Shown here one piece after another: positions 1 to 20,205 of a DNA stretch of 64,000 bases. Source of the DNA: Saxidomus purpurata (lineage: Eukaryota > Mollusca > Bivalvia > Venerida > Veneridae); the NCBI GenBank assembly GCA_022818135.1, contig JAFMSR010000009.1, positions 20,648,115 through 20,712,114 on the forward strand, read 5' to 3'. Position numbers and translations under genes: made by a program. The number at the start of each line of letters is the position of its first letter. Within the stretch, counting starts at the first letter, position 1. Below the pieces are notes generated by a model. The model was not told the DNA's origin. It worked only from the letters and a program-made list of their open reading frames with translations, and made no database searches.

Positions 1-433
1 ACATAGTTCGCACAGATTTAACTGCACATACAAAGATGAAAAATAGAAAAATATTGGCTTTTTTGTACAAATGTAGTTTTCCGTTTTGTCAATTTGTTTT
101 AGTCTCAAGCTCCTTAGTGTTGTTTAGATTGTTTATAGTCCCGGCCGACCGTGGGATATTTCCCCTGATGAACTTGCCAAGACACCAGTATGACTCTCAT
201 TACTGTTACCTAACAAAACTTGAAGATTTAGGGTGATTTGTTTTACCTGACTGCAATACCCAGTCAGTTTTGTCCAAAGAGTATGATTATGTAGCTAAAT
301 TGTAATGTAACAAATCCACCTACAATACTTGCAACTGCTCAGCTGGACTTTACACAATAAGCTCCGGAATATCATTCTTAATTTTAATGATTGTAGCTCC
401 GTCTTTAAAGGGTTTATTAATCTTATTTTTCAG
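1..433 (+). other. VPS8 intron (start cut by window)
   Basis: This stretch leads into the TTTTTCAG acceptor before 434. I see no exon of VPS8 in it with usable splice sites. The short open frames here have no recognisable protein features. Confidence 0.5.
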
Positions 434-8619
<8,186 letters not shown>

Positions 8620-9560
8620 TTAATGTTTTGAGTATATATATATATACCCCACTTCTTTAAAGACAAAAGTGATGGGGTGATGGCATGAGGACTACTATAT
8701 TGTCAAACCAGTGGTACCTATATGTACAAACGTTGGAAGAGTGTCGGGGTGAAATGCAGGTTATTGAAAGTGGACACAAATACATCATGTACTGATTAAA
8801 AGTCAGGAAAATTAGTAAATTTAAGATACAATTCGGAAGAGCACAGGAACATGCATATGCTTCGATCTCAACAAGATTGAATCAAAGCTACGATATTGTT
8901 CAAAGTGACAATCGCAATTTTAGGAAAGATATATGTCAAATATGTTTACACCTTGTAAAAGAATAGCACTAAAGTCACAACCAAAATATGTGTGTCTGAT
9001 TCAGAGTTCCATTTCTATTATAGAGTAAAACGAAGAAAAACTGTTTTTCACTAAACCAGTCAAAGACAGAATAGGCATCTTATTTGTTTGATACCTTTTC
9101 ATGTTCATGTTGCCATTAAGAGAAGTAATTAAGCAAAGCTTAATTTTTATATGTTTTCAAAGCATTCCTTGTGTTATGACCAGCTTTCTAGACCAATTTT
9201 AATATGGCCATTTTGAAGAGTGATAAACAATGTAACTTCAAGCAAACTGCTAATGACTAGAGAATTTTTAATCCTGTGAACCTGAATGCTGTAAGTTAAC
9301 GTTCAACAAACCAATCTCATTCAGATGTTGGACATATTATAGGATTTGTGTCATTTCTCATATGCCGACATGCACAATTGTTTAAAAGAAAGCGTTTGAA
9401 AGTTGAACCAAAATTAAGGGCTAGTGCAATATATTATCTTATCCACTAGAGCGGAATAGTGTATCCAGAGTTTGTTTAAACTGGTGGATAAATACTTATT
9501 TAGTAGAGAAATTCTCTGTATTATAGATGACGTTATTATCATGTTATCAATAAATGAATA
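8620..9560 (+). other. VPS8 3' untranslated region with AATAAA signal
   Basis: No reading frame continues after the VPS8 stop. An AATAAA hexamer lies at 9549-9554, about 930 nt downstream, and is the best candidate polyadenylation signal. The segment 8640-8945 has a diverged copy at about 41935-42295, so part of this UTR is either a dispersed repeat or the source of a duplication. The UTR end is inferred. Confidence 0.55.
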
Positions 9561-9725
9561 ACATTGTCATATGGTTGTTTCGCTTTATTCTTCATTATAC
9601 CAGTGTACTGATAGGCAAACAATAGAGCATGTACTGATATGTAGTATAATACAGTAACATCAACTCCAGTGTATTATTGTGTCTATGATATCAAGCCACA
9701 CAAATGATGGAGACATACATTAAAT

Positions 9726-9848
9726 TTCTAACGCAGTACCGATGTAACGTCGTTTCTGATTGGTGACGTCGTTTAAATTTGCACTATTAAATCGTTTGTC
9801 GCAATTCAAACGGCGTTTTATTATCGCTTTGAGTCTTGTGCGTTAGAA
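9726..9848. mobile_element. Small MITE-like element with 10-bp terminal inverted repeats
   Basis: The ends are TTCTAACGCA and TGCGTTAGAA, perfect inverted repeats enclosing a 123-bp element rich in ACGTCG motifs. Its left end recurs at 1866, next to the long poly-A. It codes for nothing visible. Confidence 0.55.
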
Positions 9849-9886
9849 AGGGATCTATTTGTGTTTTGATTTTGCGACCGTATATA

Positions 9887-9955
9887 CGGTTTTATGGTGC
9901 AAACGTTTTAGCGGCTACGCCGTCGCCGTTAAAAATATTTGCACCATAAACCGTT
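9887..9955. repeat. Hairpin of about 29-bp arms
   Basis: The left arm starts CGGTTTTATGGTGCAAA and the right arm ends TTTGCACCATAAACCG. The arms continue inward to 'agcggc' and 'gccgtt' with a few mismatches, leaving a loop of about 10 nt. The open frames here on both strands mirror each other because of this palindrome and are not genes. Confidence 0.65.
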
Positions 9956-10238
9956 TGAATAATATACTGACACCAAAAAGAAACTGCACTTTTATATTGA
10001 GAGTAACGTTTAAAAAGATGGATTTTAATATCGTGAGTAACAAAATAATCTTCCATATATTGCACTTATTTACCCAATATTTAAGCACGTGGATCTTCAA
10101 ACTGACCGAAGGCTATTGTGCAACATTTTGTACATGCTACCCGTGCAACATGTTTACAAATACAGATTGTCACTGACCGATATCTTACTGGCTATGCAAT
10201 AATTAAATCACAGTACATTTGAATTTCACTCATTAACA

Positions 10239-10475
10239 AGATGCCATGGCTTCAAGAAAATGAACGAATTCATGCACTTCTGCAACTTTCATTCAGCGTC
10301 TCTGACGTCGCTAGGCAGTTTAACTGCCACAGAAATACCATCATGAACCTTCGACAACGTTGCCGTCAAAATGGAAGTGTTAGAGAACGGCAGGCCGAAG
10401 GTTGACAACGGCACGTCACGATAGATACATGACGTTGACGCACCTACGTCACAGGTTCAATGCGTTGCCTTGATC
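10239..10475 (+). pseudogene. Tc1/mariner-like transposase, N-terminal DNA-binding fragment, frameshifted
   Basis: From ATG at 10239 the frame reads a helix-turn-helix typical of Tc1-like transposases: a SVSDVARQFNCHRNTIMNLR block, then RQNGSVRER. A stop follows, and a shifted frame gives a GRPK-like linker. A third shift gives DRYMTLTHLRHRFNAL, the usual start of the second helical subdomain. The DDE catalytic part is absent. This is a dead fragment; no terminal repeats were found around it. Confidence 0.8.
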
Positions 10476-10619
10476 CGTAAAAGAGGAGGACATAACAGAT
10501 ACTGATTGATTTCCATTATTCTTGACAAATACCTGACGCTAAGTAAGCATTAGAAAACAATACAGATTTGCAACTTTTACTTTTAACCCCTACTTCATTC
10601 GAGCGTAAAACAATGCACT

Positions 10620-10860
10620 AATAATTACCTGAATTTGATTCCATACTTAAATGTGTTTTTGATTTCGGATAAAACGGCACCCGTTGATTTTTCAACAATA
10701 TCACCAGAAAAGCCCAACATATTACAGTTTTGCCGTTTTCTGTTTGCCAGAGGGTTGCTGTTACGGATTACATTCTTCTTCCCTAATTCAATTTAACGGT
10801 ATCTTCATGATAAAGCTTCGTTAGATAAGTCAGGGGGGTGCTTAACTTTTTTCTGTGTGT
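10620..10860 (+). repeat. Dispersed repeat, second copy at 59125-59395
   Basis: Both copies share 'tttcggataaaacggcaccc', 'attacagttttgccgt', 'attcttcttccct', 'aaagcttcgttaga' and 'ggggtgcttaactttttt' in the same order and orientation. The 59-kb copy is slightly longer. No coding potential is shared. Confidence 0.7.
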
Positions 10861-11029
10861 ACATAATACAATATATTTCTCAGTGACATGGAAGTACACA
10901 TGAATTAAATATCATTAAACAAAACTATGACCACTTTTCTTCATAAACCTGTAACCTTCTCCTTAAATATTTTGAAGCATGAAAATGGAATTAATGAATA
11001 GAATTGGGTTCCTTGTAAGATATTTTAAT

Positions 11030-11305
11030 TTAATTGAAAGCTGCTCGCTCTCAGATTTTATTTTAAAAAAATTAAGTTCTTCAAACTGTATGAAAACAAC
11101 ATATTTTAGAGCATATACTCACATAAGAAGGTTCCAGTATAAAATTCCTTTAAAATATATCTGTAGATCTGAAAGTATCGCTACCAAATTATAAAGCGTT
11201 ACTAAGTTTACACACGCTTTTGAAATTCCAATATAAAAATATAGCTTAGCGGTGCCGTAGATTTAAAATTTTCAATCGTTTTTTGCAAACTCCTGCCTAG
11301 ACTTA
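11030..11305 (-). repeat. Dispersed repeat copy (family also at 20388-20652 and 48864-49125)
   Basis: Read on the minus strand it runs from 'tctaggcaggagtttgcaaa' through 'gaatttcaaaagcgt' to 'gagagcgagcagctttcaat', the same order as the plus-strand copies. A short end fragment with 'gctctcagattttggta' lies at 19540-19600. There is no conserved reading frame. Confidence 0.65.
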
Positions 11306-11559
11306 CTTCTATTGTTGATTCTAGCCTTTGTTTTATATCTATATAATAGTTTGTCATTTTTGATTTTTTTTTTCAACGGCAAGTGTGACCGAGCAGTTTT
11401 AAGTTTAACAAAAATTGATACACACATTTGCCGGAAATATAAATCATTTAGAAGGGTAAAATTCGATAAAAAAAATCTGGCTGTTTACTTTCAGAACGAC
11501 GACAAACTAGTGATAATGCAACAAATAAACCGATATAAAAATGTTTACAAGCAGGTAAA

Positions 11560-12010
11560 CTAAACAGATCGCAGGAGCACATTTCTGAATAACGGGAGGT
11601 TAATTCATGATATTTTAACCAAACTTTTCATATAGGGTTGTGTCTCTTTATAAGACGATATCATTTTTCAAACATCAAATTATGACAAAATAAGGACAAA
11701 ATAAGGACAAAAATATCAATATCTTTAAAAGAAGCAATGATTAACTCCTCTCATAAGTATAATTCATATATTATAGCATGTGAGCTATGAGAGGGTGATG
11801 ATAAAGCAGAAATGACTCGAGCATTAGACAAATCAACACCACAACATAAACAAAGTAATGTTATCACCGTTTGACTAAGGTTTCGTATCGTTTTTGTTTC
11901 TGTCATTGCGTCTTTTTAACAGAATTTCAGTATAATCCACAAGGCTTATTTTCAGGAGTTCTATTGTCAATATTCGTGTGGATTAGGGTAACAGAAGAAC
12001 ATGACTTGAT
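11560..12010 (+). repeat. Diverged duplicate of 27500-27830
   Basis: Shared blocks in order are 'gatatcattt(t/c)tcaaacatc', 'taccgttt(g/c)act' with 'ttttgtttctg', and a 'caggagttc' versus 'caagagttc' block followed by 'attttcgtg'-like sequence. Both lie on the same strand. The sharing suggests an old segmental duplication or a long dispersed repeat. Confidence 0.5.
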
Positions 12011-14629
12011 GTAATAGACTGGACATTTTATATGAAATCAGTCAAATCAACACTTAAGTGCATGAGTGTACATTTAAAAGTTTACATATCAAAGTTTTCA
12101 TATAAAAAGTGAACATATTAATGTGTACATATAAAATAATAAAACAAGTGTTTGTCTGGGGTTTGAAATTTTGTCGCCTTATTCTTAAAATGTCCTATCT
12201 ACAATTTTGCTATTTTGAGAAAAATGACATTGAAGTTTTCAACTTTCATAACTTTTATCTGTTACGTCCCACTGAAATGATACTTTTGAGTTCGACAATC
12301 AGTGTTTATATGAAACAGTGACACATTTCAATATTTCATTATGTCAAATGAGTTTGGAGAAAAATGAATTATTTTAGACGTCTAGTATCCGAATTCGTTC
12401 ATCCGAATTGTATCCATACATATATGAACAGAAAATGAAAAACAATTTAAAATCATAGCGGTATTTTATGAAAAGAGAAATTTATCGGATGGAATACCGA
12501 TTGCTTTCCAACAACACTAATACGTTCTTCATATTGTGCTTTAATAACAGAAGTTTCACTTATTGTCAGCCTTGTTGTTGTTGTTGTTGTTGTTGAAATT
12601 GGAGTTAACTCATTATAAGATCATGTTTAGTTATGTGACTAAGAATCTTCACATTGATTGGCGACAACACATTTTTAGACTAAAATTGATGTAATAGATG
12701 GAGATGTGATAAAATACAGGCCAAGTACCTCGTTATTACATTTTTAGACTAAGGCGACGATTTGACCAAAACAAGTAAAAACTTGTTATTAAGAGACAAT
12801 CCCTAAAACTTATGTCAACTTAAATAACTTCAAAAGCATAAATGATATGTGCAAGTATTTTACTTAACCTTAGGTCTAATCTATGCATTCATTATGGTAA
12901 AATAAGCGTTTTTAAACATGTTGCAGTACCGTAGAACATTCAATAAGACTTACACTTTACAACTTTTCTAACGCTACCATTAGCCTTTTCGCAATAACTT
13001 TAAAATTGAACAAGTTAATTAGGTGAAATTTTCAGGGCAATTAGAGTAACATATGAGACGTTGTTTTATTCAAAGTTAACTATTACGTTAAAGTTAATTA
13101 TTACTAAAACGCAAAGTATACCCACTTTTGATATATTGAATTTGTATTGGTTACAATCTAAGAAACTTTAAATGTAACCAGTGGACGTTAACTTTATTGT
13201 TTTATCAATTGAATTAATCTGCTAACTTTGCAAAATTTGTGGGGTGCATCAAATAAATAAAAATATCTACAACTTGTAGAACAATTTTGTTTTTAATTTT
13301 GAATCTATTGCTGTCTTTTATATTAATTTAAGTGCCCTGAAAATTTCCATCTAATTATCTTGTGTAGTTTTAAAGTTATAACGAAATGGCTACTGGTAGC
13401 GTTAGAAAAGTTGTTAAGTGTATAATTAGTGGTCGCATTGCGATTTATTACAGGAGTGCTTATTTTACGTCCATTGAACGCATTATTTACATTTGGAGAA
13501 TATAATCTGCTAGATTCCGGGAGTGCTTCATTAAGGAGACCGGATATTAGCATTACGAAAGCTTTGTGCCGTTCAGGAGAGCGAAACAGAGCGAAATGAA
13601 ATACTCTTACTGTTGCTTATATTTAAGTATCAAGTGTAGAACTTTACATGAAATAGAAATGATGTGTTTCATAAACTTCCATAGCACGTGATCAGAATTA
13701 TATCAATTAAAGTTATTTGAATTAATTAGCAGACTTATCTCAGGGTGGGAGCGTTCAGGTGAGGAGGCCGTCCATGTTCATTTTCTTTTAATACCTATAT
13801 AATTAGTCACCATTTTATATCAAGCTGGAGCTTTTACAAAAATAAACAACGTACATGTAAACATTATAAATAATTCTCCAGATACAATAATGGTAGTCTA
13901 TTTAAATGAATCTGCTATTGATTTTTGAAATTACCTGAAATATGGTGCACTTTCAAGTTTGCAAGATACAGGGATTACAATTGTCTGATAGGCATGCATA
14001 CATAATCAAGATATGAAAGTTGATGCCAACAGTCTTCATCTCTTTGTAGTGTACTGTGGACAACCTATCCTAAATTTTCTGCTACATACTGCTTATTCTC
14101 TGCCAAATATTTAGAAAAAAGTTGACTGCCTACACTTGCTTTCTTATAGAGATGACTGTGTACATAATCATGTGATTGCTTAAAGACATATTAACTATTA
14201 AAGCTACCGCTTATAGAGGCGACTGCTTATTGAGATGACTTCATGTAGTAGTTACTGCCTACTATAACTTTCATTCATAGTCTTACTAAATTATATTTGC
14301 CAATCTAGGAGCACGCTTCCTGTATGTCTTAATATATATTAGGAAGCTTCTTTGCACTCACTGCACGAGGATCATAATCGCGTAAATGGATTTCAATAAA
14401 CGTTTGCAAACGTGATCTTGTTTTGGATATTGTAAGGAAACATTCGGTAGGTCAAGGTCAATTCAATTAGACCTGTCACAATGCAGACATGTTCGTCACC
14501 AAAATGGAAGATGTGACGCCATTGGTCAATATTCTGACGTCAGTGATCAAATGATGCTTTAAGTAAAAAACAGTTGTAAGAAAAGGTTTGTTCAATGGGT
14601 CATGTCGCATGGGTAACATGCATGAACAT
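12011..14629. other. Gene-free stretch with a TTG microsatellite
   Basis: I find no exon-like frame with splice sites here. A (TTG)n microsatellite of about eight units occupies 12572-12595. The open frames at 12109-12321 and 13323-13553 have AT-driven composition and no recognisable motif. Confidence 0.5.
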
Positions 14630-14900
14630 TGGTAACAAGAGAGCCATGATGGCCCTATAAGCTCACCTGACCGTATTTGAAATTCTAACCATTTCAGTGG
14701 AGCTTGCATGCAGATTCTTTTCTATTTGATAAGTGTTGATGAGAATGTATCCCGTGAGAAAAGTTGATGGGGAGAGAATAATTCCTTCTTATATGAAATA
14801 AAGATTAAGCTGAACATACTGTAACAGAACCATCATGTAACCTTCAGCCAAACTTTCAGACTGGCGAACTAACGGACGGACAGAGAGTTAGTCACAATAG
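14630..14900 (-). repeat. Mollusc-type dispersed repeat, minus-strand copy
   Basis: It begins 'gagccatgatggccctataa' followed by 'gctcacctga', which is the reverse complement of the CAGGTGAGC...AGGGCCAT end of the element at 1078. Further in is a GGACGGACAGA stretch typical of the same family. Confidence 0.55.
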
Positions 14901-14964
14901 CACGGGTGTTATTTCTAAGGGTTCGGACTCTGTGCTGAGGTCATTTAGCAAAAAGACAACGTTT

Positions 14965-15140
14965 CCACCTTTTTTTTAAAAATTAAATTTTTTTTTTTTT
15001 TTTTTTTATAAAAAAAAAAATAAAAAAATATTTTAAAAAAATAAAAAAAAAAAAAAAAATTTTTTTTATATAAAAAAAAAAAAAAAATTTATAATTAATA
15101 AAAAAAAAAAAAAAAAAAAAAAAAATATTTTTTTTTTTTC
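14965..15140. repeat. Low-complexity tract of only A and T runs
   Basis: Alternating long T and A runs fill this stretch almost without G or C. Facing T and A runs could pair into an imperfect hairpin. A long-read consensus error is possible. It lies about 0.7 kb beyond the 3' end of the Mab-21-like gene. Confidence 0.85.
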
Positions 15141-15871
15141 AATTATGACATTCCTTTTAAACTATTTAGTGATCACTTACCCGGATCTTTTTAATATTTA
15201 ATCAAATTATTTTTATTGCCAACAATTTCTTAGCATGTAACCCCCCGTTTGATTCGATTTTCACACAAGAAGAAGAAATAGTGTTGGATGGGGATAAAAA
15301 ACGAAATCCGATTTTCCTGAATATTGATTTATAAATTCTATAGATGGTTGACTAACTAAATAATACCCATAACCTATGTTTATCATCAAAAAATTCTTGT
15401 GCAAGTAGCGAAAATAAGCGGCCTATCCTATACATAAATTAGGTCTGTTCTCACAATTCTTATTCTTATATTGATTAAGGGTCCGGTCTGCATCGGAGGC
15501 GCTTGTCAGTAAACTGTCACAAAAGTTAAGACCCTGGCATGTCTCCAACCATGCCTAAAGAGAGTAAAAGTTATAGCCGAAAAAGATGGAAGTTATTACA
15601 GTTATGTGGTCAAATGGTATCTGTAGTGGCAATGTCTTTTATAAGACAACAACATAACACAATCTAACATAATATTTTACGAAACCATTCTAAGAAAGTG
15701 TTTTGGAAGTGTACCAAACAAATGATGGCAAGCAACGGTCTTTCATCCCATTTCAATATTATCAAATGAACTGAAAGACAACAGAAATGTTTGTGTTGTG
15801 TATATATGGTATACATGCATAAATTGATTTCAACATTTTTTATTCTCTTTCCCTTCTACGTATAATAATAC

Positions 15872-17326
15872 TTATGACAGTAACAGCTTCAAATGTGTTA
15901 GCCACAAATCAGTGATTTCTTCATCCGTTTTCCCTATCTGACTCAGTGCTTGCGCATCAAATTGCATCAATCGGTAGATATGTATCTCCATATTACAATA
16001 CAGTTCATTCTGCGATAAAAGTTCATCAAACTCCTCCGAAGACATTTTATGTCTCATGGTCTCGACTATTATCCTCGAATTCATCAGCCACAGCCTCTCT
16101 ATTCTATCTCTTTTCTCACTAAACTCTCTTAAAATATTCGGTGTGTTGTACATCACGATCATGGCATCTTGTATTTTACCACATCTCAAAAACATCCTAC
16201 CTCTTTCTTTAAGCATGTCACCCAGTGTAATAAGCAGTCGTTCTTTCGCCTGGATGTCTATTCTCCCGGCCAACAGGTTCCTATCGGGTATCATGTAACT
16301 AGGGAGATTGTTTTCACGAACAGATCTCCTGAGATATTTAATGCAATCAAATAATCTGTCCGCGATCATTTCATGCGTAAACCCAACAGTCCCATTCGCT
16401 TCACACACCCAAAAAATAATATTTTTCATGATGTAAGATGTCATATCTTTGCAAATTGTATTTAGAACTGATTTACATATTTTCTTAAGAAGAATATATA
16501 CTTTCAACTGCGTCTCATTTAAAATGTGCATTAAGTGTAATTCTGCAAGTGAAAAACAAATTCTCCATTCTCTGTACATATTTGGTGATGCCTTCAATCC
16601 GACAGGCACTGCGTGCCCATCAAGAAGAGATATTTTATGTATGGTTTCTGGTGAAGGCCATCCTTTAAATCGAGGACGAGATACCCAGCCATCTAACATA
16701 TTTGGACAAATGCATCTAAAGCAGGTGACGCGATCAAAACTAATGTACATGTCAGATGCTGGTGTTGATGGTCCACTTGTAGGTTCAGGTGTCATTTTAT
16801 TTTCCAAGAGCAGATGTAAGTTACGCACCTTCACTGCTTCCGTGAACATCTGACTCGACAGATAATGCGATCCTGTCTCATCTTTAAATAGGGAGGAACT
16901 TATTACATCGTTGTAAAATCTCCCATCAAATCTCAAAAGTTTTAATCTGGTATATCCAGGTGATGTTTTATGCGTCTCAGCCTTGAATAACGTAATATTT
17001 TCTTGATGGATAAAATGTTGTGGATTATCAGCGCATATGACGTCCCTTACTATGTACATGGCGTCAACGTCACTCTCGTACAACAAAGCTGTTCCTTCAC
17101 CTTTACCACCTGTCGTTACAGTTTGGAAAGCGACATCTCCATGACGACTAAGAAGTTTGCCAATCTCATTCCACATCTGTTGCCTGCATTTGATCATTTC
17201 ATAACTATAACCGAGTCGATCAAGCAACTCATTCACGTCACGGGAATATTCCTTAGCCGTCACAGTGTCTATGCCATCTTCATAATAAACAGGATTTGTA
17301 AAGAATGTTTCAGCAGCTGTAAACAT
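15872..17326 (-). CDS. Mab-21 / cGAS-like nucleotidyltransferase-fold protein (484 residues)
   Basis: A long uninterrupted exon carries the whole Mab-21 domain: a TTGGKGEG loop near residue 71 (GS-motif position), ESDVDAMY with D86 and D88 in the [D/E]h[D/E] position, D198 in SFDRVTCFRC as likely third acidic residue, WRICFSLAE at 254-262, IIFWVCE near 303 and YMIPDRNLLAG near 344. Length and motif order match bivalve Mab-21-containing proteins, which belong to the cGAS-like receptor superfamily. With three acidic positions kept, an active nucleotidyltransferase is possible; no ligand can be inferred. There is no zinc-thumb cysteine cluster. An AATAAA lies 28 nt past the stop (15839-15844, minus). 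The first ATG overlaps TTATGTTTACAG, a good splice acceptor, so the true N-terminus may come from an upstream exon. Confidence 0.9.
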   Translation of the reverse strand: MFTAAETFFTNPVYYEDGIDTVTAKEYSRDVNELLDRLGYSYEMIKCRQQMWNEIGKLLSRHGDVAFQTVTTGGKGEGTALLYESDVDAMYIVRDVICADNPQHFIHQENITLFKAETHKTSPGYTRLKLLRFDGRFYNDVISSSLFKDETGSHYLSSQMFTEAVKVRNLHLLLENKMTPEPTSGPSTPASDMYISFDRVTCFRCICPNMLDGWVSRPRFKGWPSPETIHKISLLDGHAVPVGLKASPNMYREWRICFSLAELHLMHILNETQLKVYILLKKICKSVLNTICKDMTSYIMKNIIFWVCEANGTVGFTHEMIADRLFDCIKYLRRSVRENNLPSYMIPDRNLLAGRIDIQAKERLLITLGDMLKERGRMFLRCGKIQDAMIVMYNTPNILREFSEKRDRIERLWLMNSRIIVETMRHKMSSEEFDELLSQNELYCNMEIHIYRLMQFDAQALSQIGKTDEEITDLWLTHLKLLLS

Positions 17327-17339
17327 AATTAGAATGTTT

Positions 17340-19530
17340 TAGGTTCAGAAAATAACAAAATTTATTTTTACTTTAGATTTTGTGCTTTTTCTGCTTGCTG
17401 TCAATAATTCAATGTTGGGAACATAGAACAGGGAATGTCATATAATGTAGTGCACGTTTACATCCGGCACAGTCAATTAGTGCTGGGGTATTGCTGTATC
17501 AGAATAAAACGATCAAAATGAGAACATACTGTTTTAACGATGGATGGTCAGGGCTAAACACACCAAAGTAATCAAACACTCAGCACTATACAAAATTTAC
17601 AACTTTAATTACAGTGATGAATATACACAATGATGAACATTAAATAGGAAGACAAGAATGGACTATAAAACGTCTTAATGATAGTCCTGATTTAGCAACG
17701 GCGAAACACGTTTTACAATTACAAAAGACTGTCCTATCAATTTAGATTAACATCTCTGTATAGGCTCCGATAATCCGGGGTTGGATTTAAGTAGACCTTA
17801 ATGTCAACTGCACCAAAGGTGTTTCCTGTGTAAATAGGGCACCACGTAGACAAGTCTGTGCTCCGGAATCAATACATCCGAGCGAATCTAGTAGTTTACC
17901 GACGTAACAGGTCGGTCTTCTCAAGGAAAGTCATCGTCTGGAGGCAATACAATTCTCTACCACTCCGGGCATTGTATCTTCCATTGAAAACTAAAAGATA
18001 TAACATATGGTAAATACCATGGCACATAAAACGTATCGGACATAAACTGGTCCAACGGGTACACCATACCTTTGTAGGTTCCCATAACTGTGAGTACAAA
18101 TATATATGAACATGTGCTCAAAGACGACTCTTTGTGTACACCATACTATCTGAAGGTTACCCAACAGTAAACGTGTTAAAACGTTCTATATTCAATAGTG
18201 TAATACGTCACTTCATACGTTTATTAATTAATCTTTCTCATTAAAAATAACAACTTGTATTATCATTAAGAATGAAAGTGAAACGAAATGAAACACAATT
18301 AAACCGAGTTAACTGATTTAAACTGCAGCTTACATTTACTATATACAATCATTACATTAGACAAAATAATCAATGATTACTGAAACAAAGGAATCACACA
18401 ATTGTATTTGAGAAAGATTTAAAACAAAAACAAACTGTCCTGATTCCTCGATGAACTTACAACAAATTCAGCTACTTTGAAATTTACGACATCTTGAAAA
18501 CGAAATCATAGTTAGTCTGGCGTTCCTTCCCCTTATTACTACGTAACAGTACTATCATAGGAAGTCGGGAACCAGACTAAATCATAGTATGAAACAAAAT
18601 AGCTTACAGAAATCTTTTACTGAAAAGAATCTTTCTACTGAAACAATTTACGAAACAAAATAGTAAACTTTCAAAATGCATGTTAATTCATTTACCTTGA
18701 TTAAGCTACAGGATAACTTTATAACATCTCGAATGTCAAGCCATAATACTGTGTGTGCGCAATTTACTGATAGACCTAACCCACTACAGGTCTGTGATAG
18801 GTAATACGTAATCCGTAATACGTATTTGGTATGTTTGCAAGAGTTATTCTCAAAGTCACTATGTAGCAAAATAAATAAAAAAGATATACAATTTGATTGA
18901 TCTTGTCTAAAAACATATATGTGTTAAGACTTAATAAACAACTCCTAGCACCGTCCATTACCGTTTAAGAACATATTTGAGCTGCAATTGAATGATATTG
19001 CCTACGATGTCTTCAAACAGAACTTACATCACGGTAACATTTCGTTATCATAGATTCCACTAAAACCCTTTATCTTGTAATAGAACTATTACATTTTCAA
19101 TACTTTCGTCTGAGCCTTGCAGTTTTGAATTATTTGAGGAGCTTTACATGAAGTTTCCAATGATTACTGGTTTGGGTTATTTTAATGGCAAAAAAAAAAC
19201 ATACATCGGGGAATGATAAACGTGGTCGTCAAATCCCTAATTAAATCGTTCACTCAAAATTGACACGATCGGATTGAAACGAATTAACTAAGAAATTGAG
19301 TGGTCAAACTCAATTTTCCATGACAAACATTATTGCTGTTCAATGATACAACACGACATTTGTTTTGAAACATGAACTTAAATTAATTCTATTAGTCAAG
19401 GTGTTTCATACCAAACCACGTTATTATGCAGATAAATCATTTTAAATTAGGTAAGTTATGTGCCATTTCATGATACGAACGGGTACAGCGGTGAACAGAG
19501 GTTACTTGTTAAAGGTTGTGCCTTTCTTTC
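17340..19530. other. No gene recognised
   Basis: This would hold the upstream exon or promoter of the minus-strand Mab-21-like gene, but I cannot identify either. The small open frames show no motif. 'cgtaatccgtaa' units near 18806 echo those in the inverted repeat pair at 20.1 and 21.7 kb. Confidence 0.4.
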
Positions 19531-19679
19531 ATATTTGAGCGGGTAGCTCTCAGATTTTGGTAAAAAATAAAGTTCTTCGAACTCGAAATTAACATTAACA
19601 GCGGTCCCGTCAAACCAAACTCACCAATATTTTATAAAATTACTATGCTGATTTTTACTTGTGTTGTTTATTCTAGCAT

Positions 19680-20205
19680 ATACTTTTACATTTTATGTTT
19701 AAGTATATCAATTTGGAGAAATTAAAACTTTTCACTAAAACTGTGATCGAGCGGCTTTGATACCAAAAGAGCTTGTAATTTATGCATAACATTATAGAGG
19801 CGACGAGTTACCATATTTGTAAGCACGTGTTTCATAAGTGGAACTGTACCATCACTGAAAAAATATGCAGTATGACCACATTTACGGCAGGACATGCCTT
19901 CGGAAATGTAACATTCTAGTGTATCTTTAAATAAAGTACCTATGCATGCAAAGAAGGTAATTACCATTCTTTTCACGTAAAAAACACATGTAAATACTAA
20001 TATAACTGGTACTACTTTACATAGGCCAAAGTGTTCCAAATGAGTGACTACAGCAAAAGTATAATATACAAATGTCATTGAGACAGTCCCTCAATTATTT
20101 ACGGATTACAGACCAATGCGATTTTGTAGTGGCCAGTGGACATTTCCAACTTAATCGGAATCGTAATCTGATTTTGAATCGGACAATTGTTGACTGAAGG
20201 TTATG
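19680..20205 (-). repeat. Inverted partner of 21665-22060, with a 118-residue open frame
   Basis: Read on the minus strand it starts 'ttgtccgattcaaaatcaga' and runs through 'gagggactgtctcaatgaca'. An open frame (19722-20078) then ends in CGHTAYFFSDGTVPLMKHVL, TNMV and SFSEKF. The plus-strand copy preserves the flanks, the C-terminal half of this frame and the position of its stop. No known family is recognised. The repeat is real; that the frame is translated is only a possibility. Confidence 0.65.

Noticed and set aside
9859..10176. 105-residue plus-strand open frame
   Set aside because: It begins in a hairpin repeat, is AT-driven and has no domain or splice signals.
16056..17332. Plus-strand open frames across the Mab-21-like exon
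   Set aside because: They are antisense shadows of the minus-strand coding exon.
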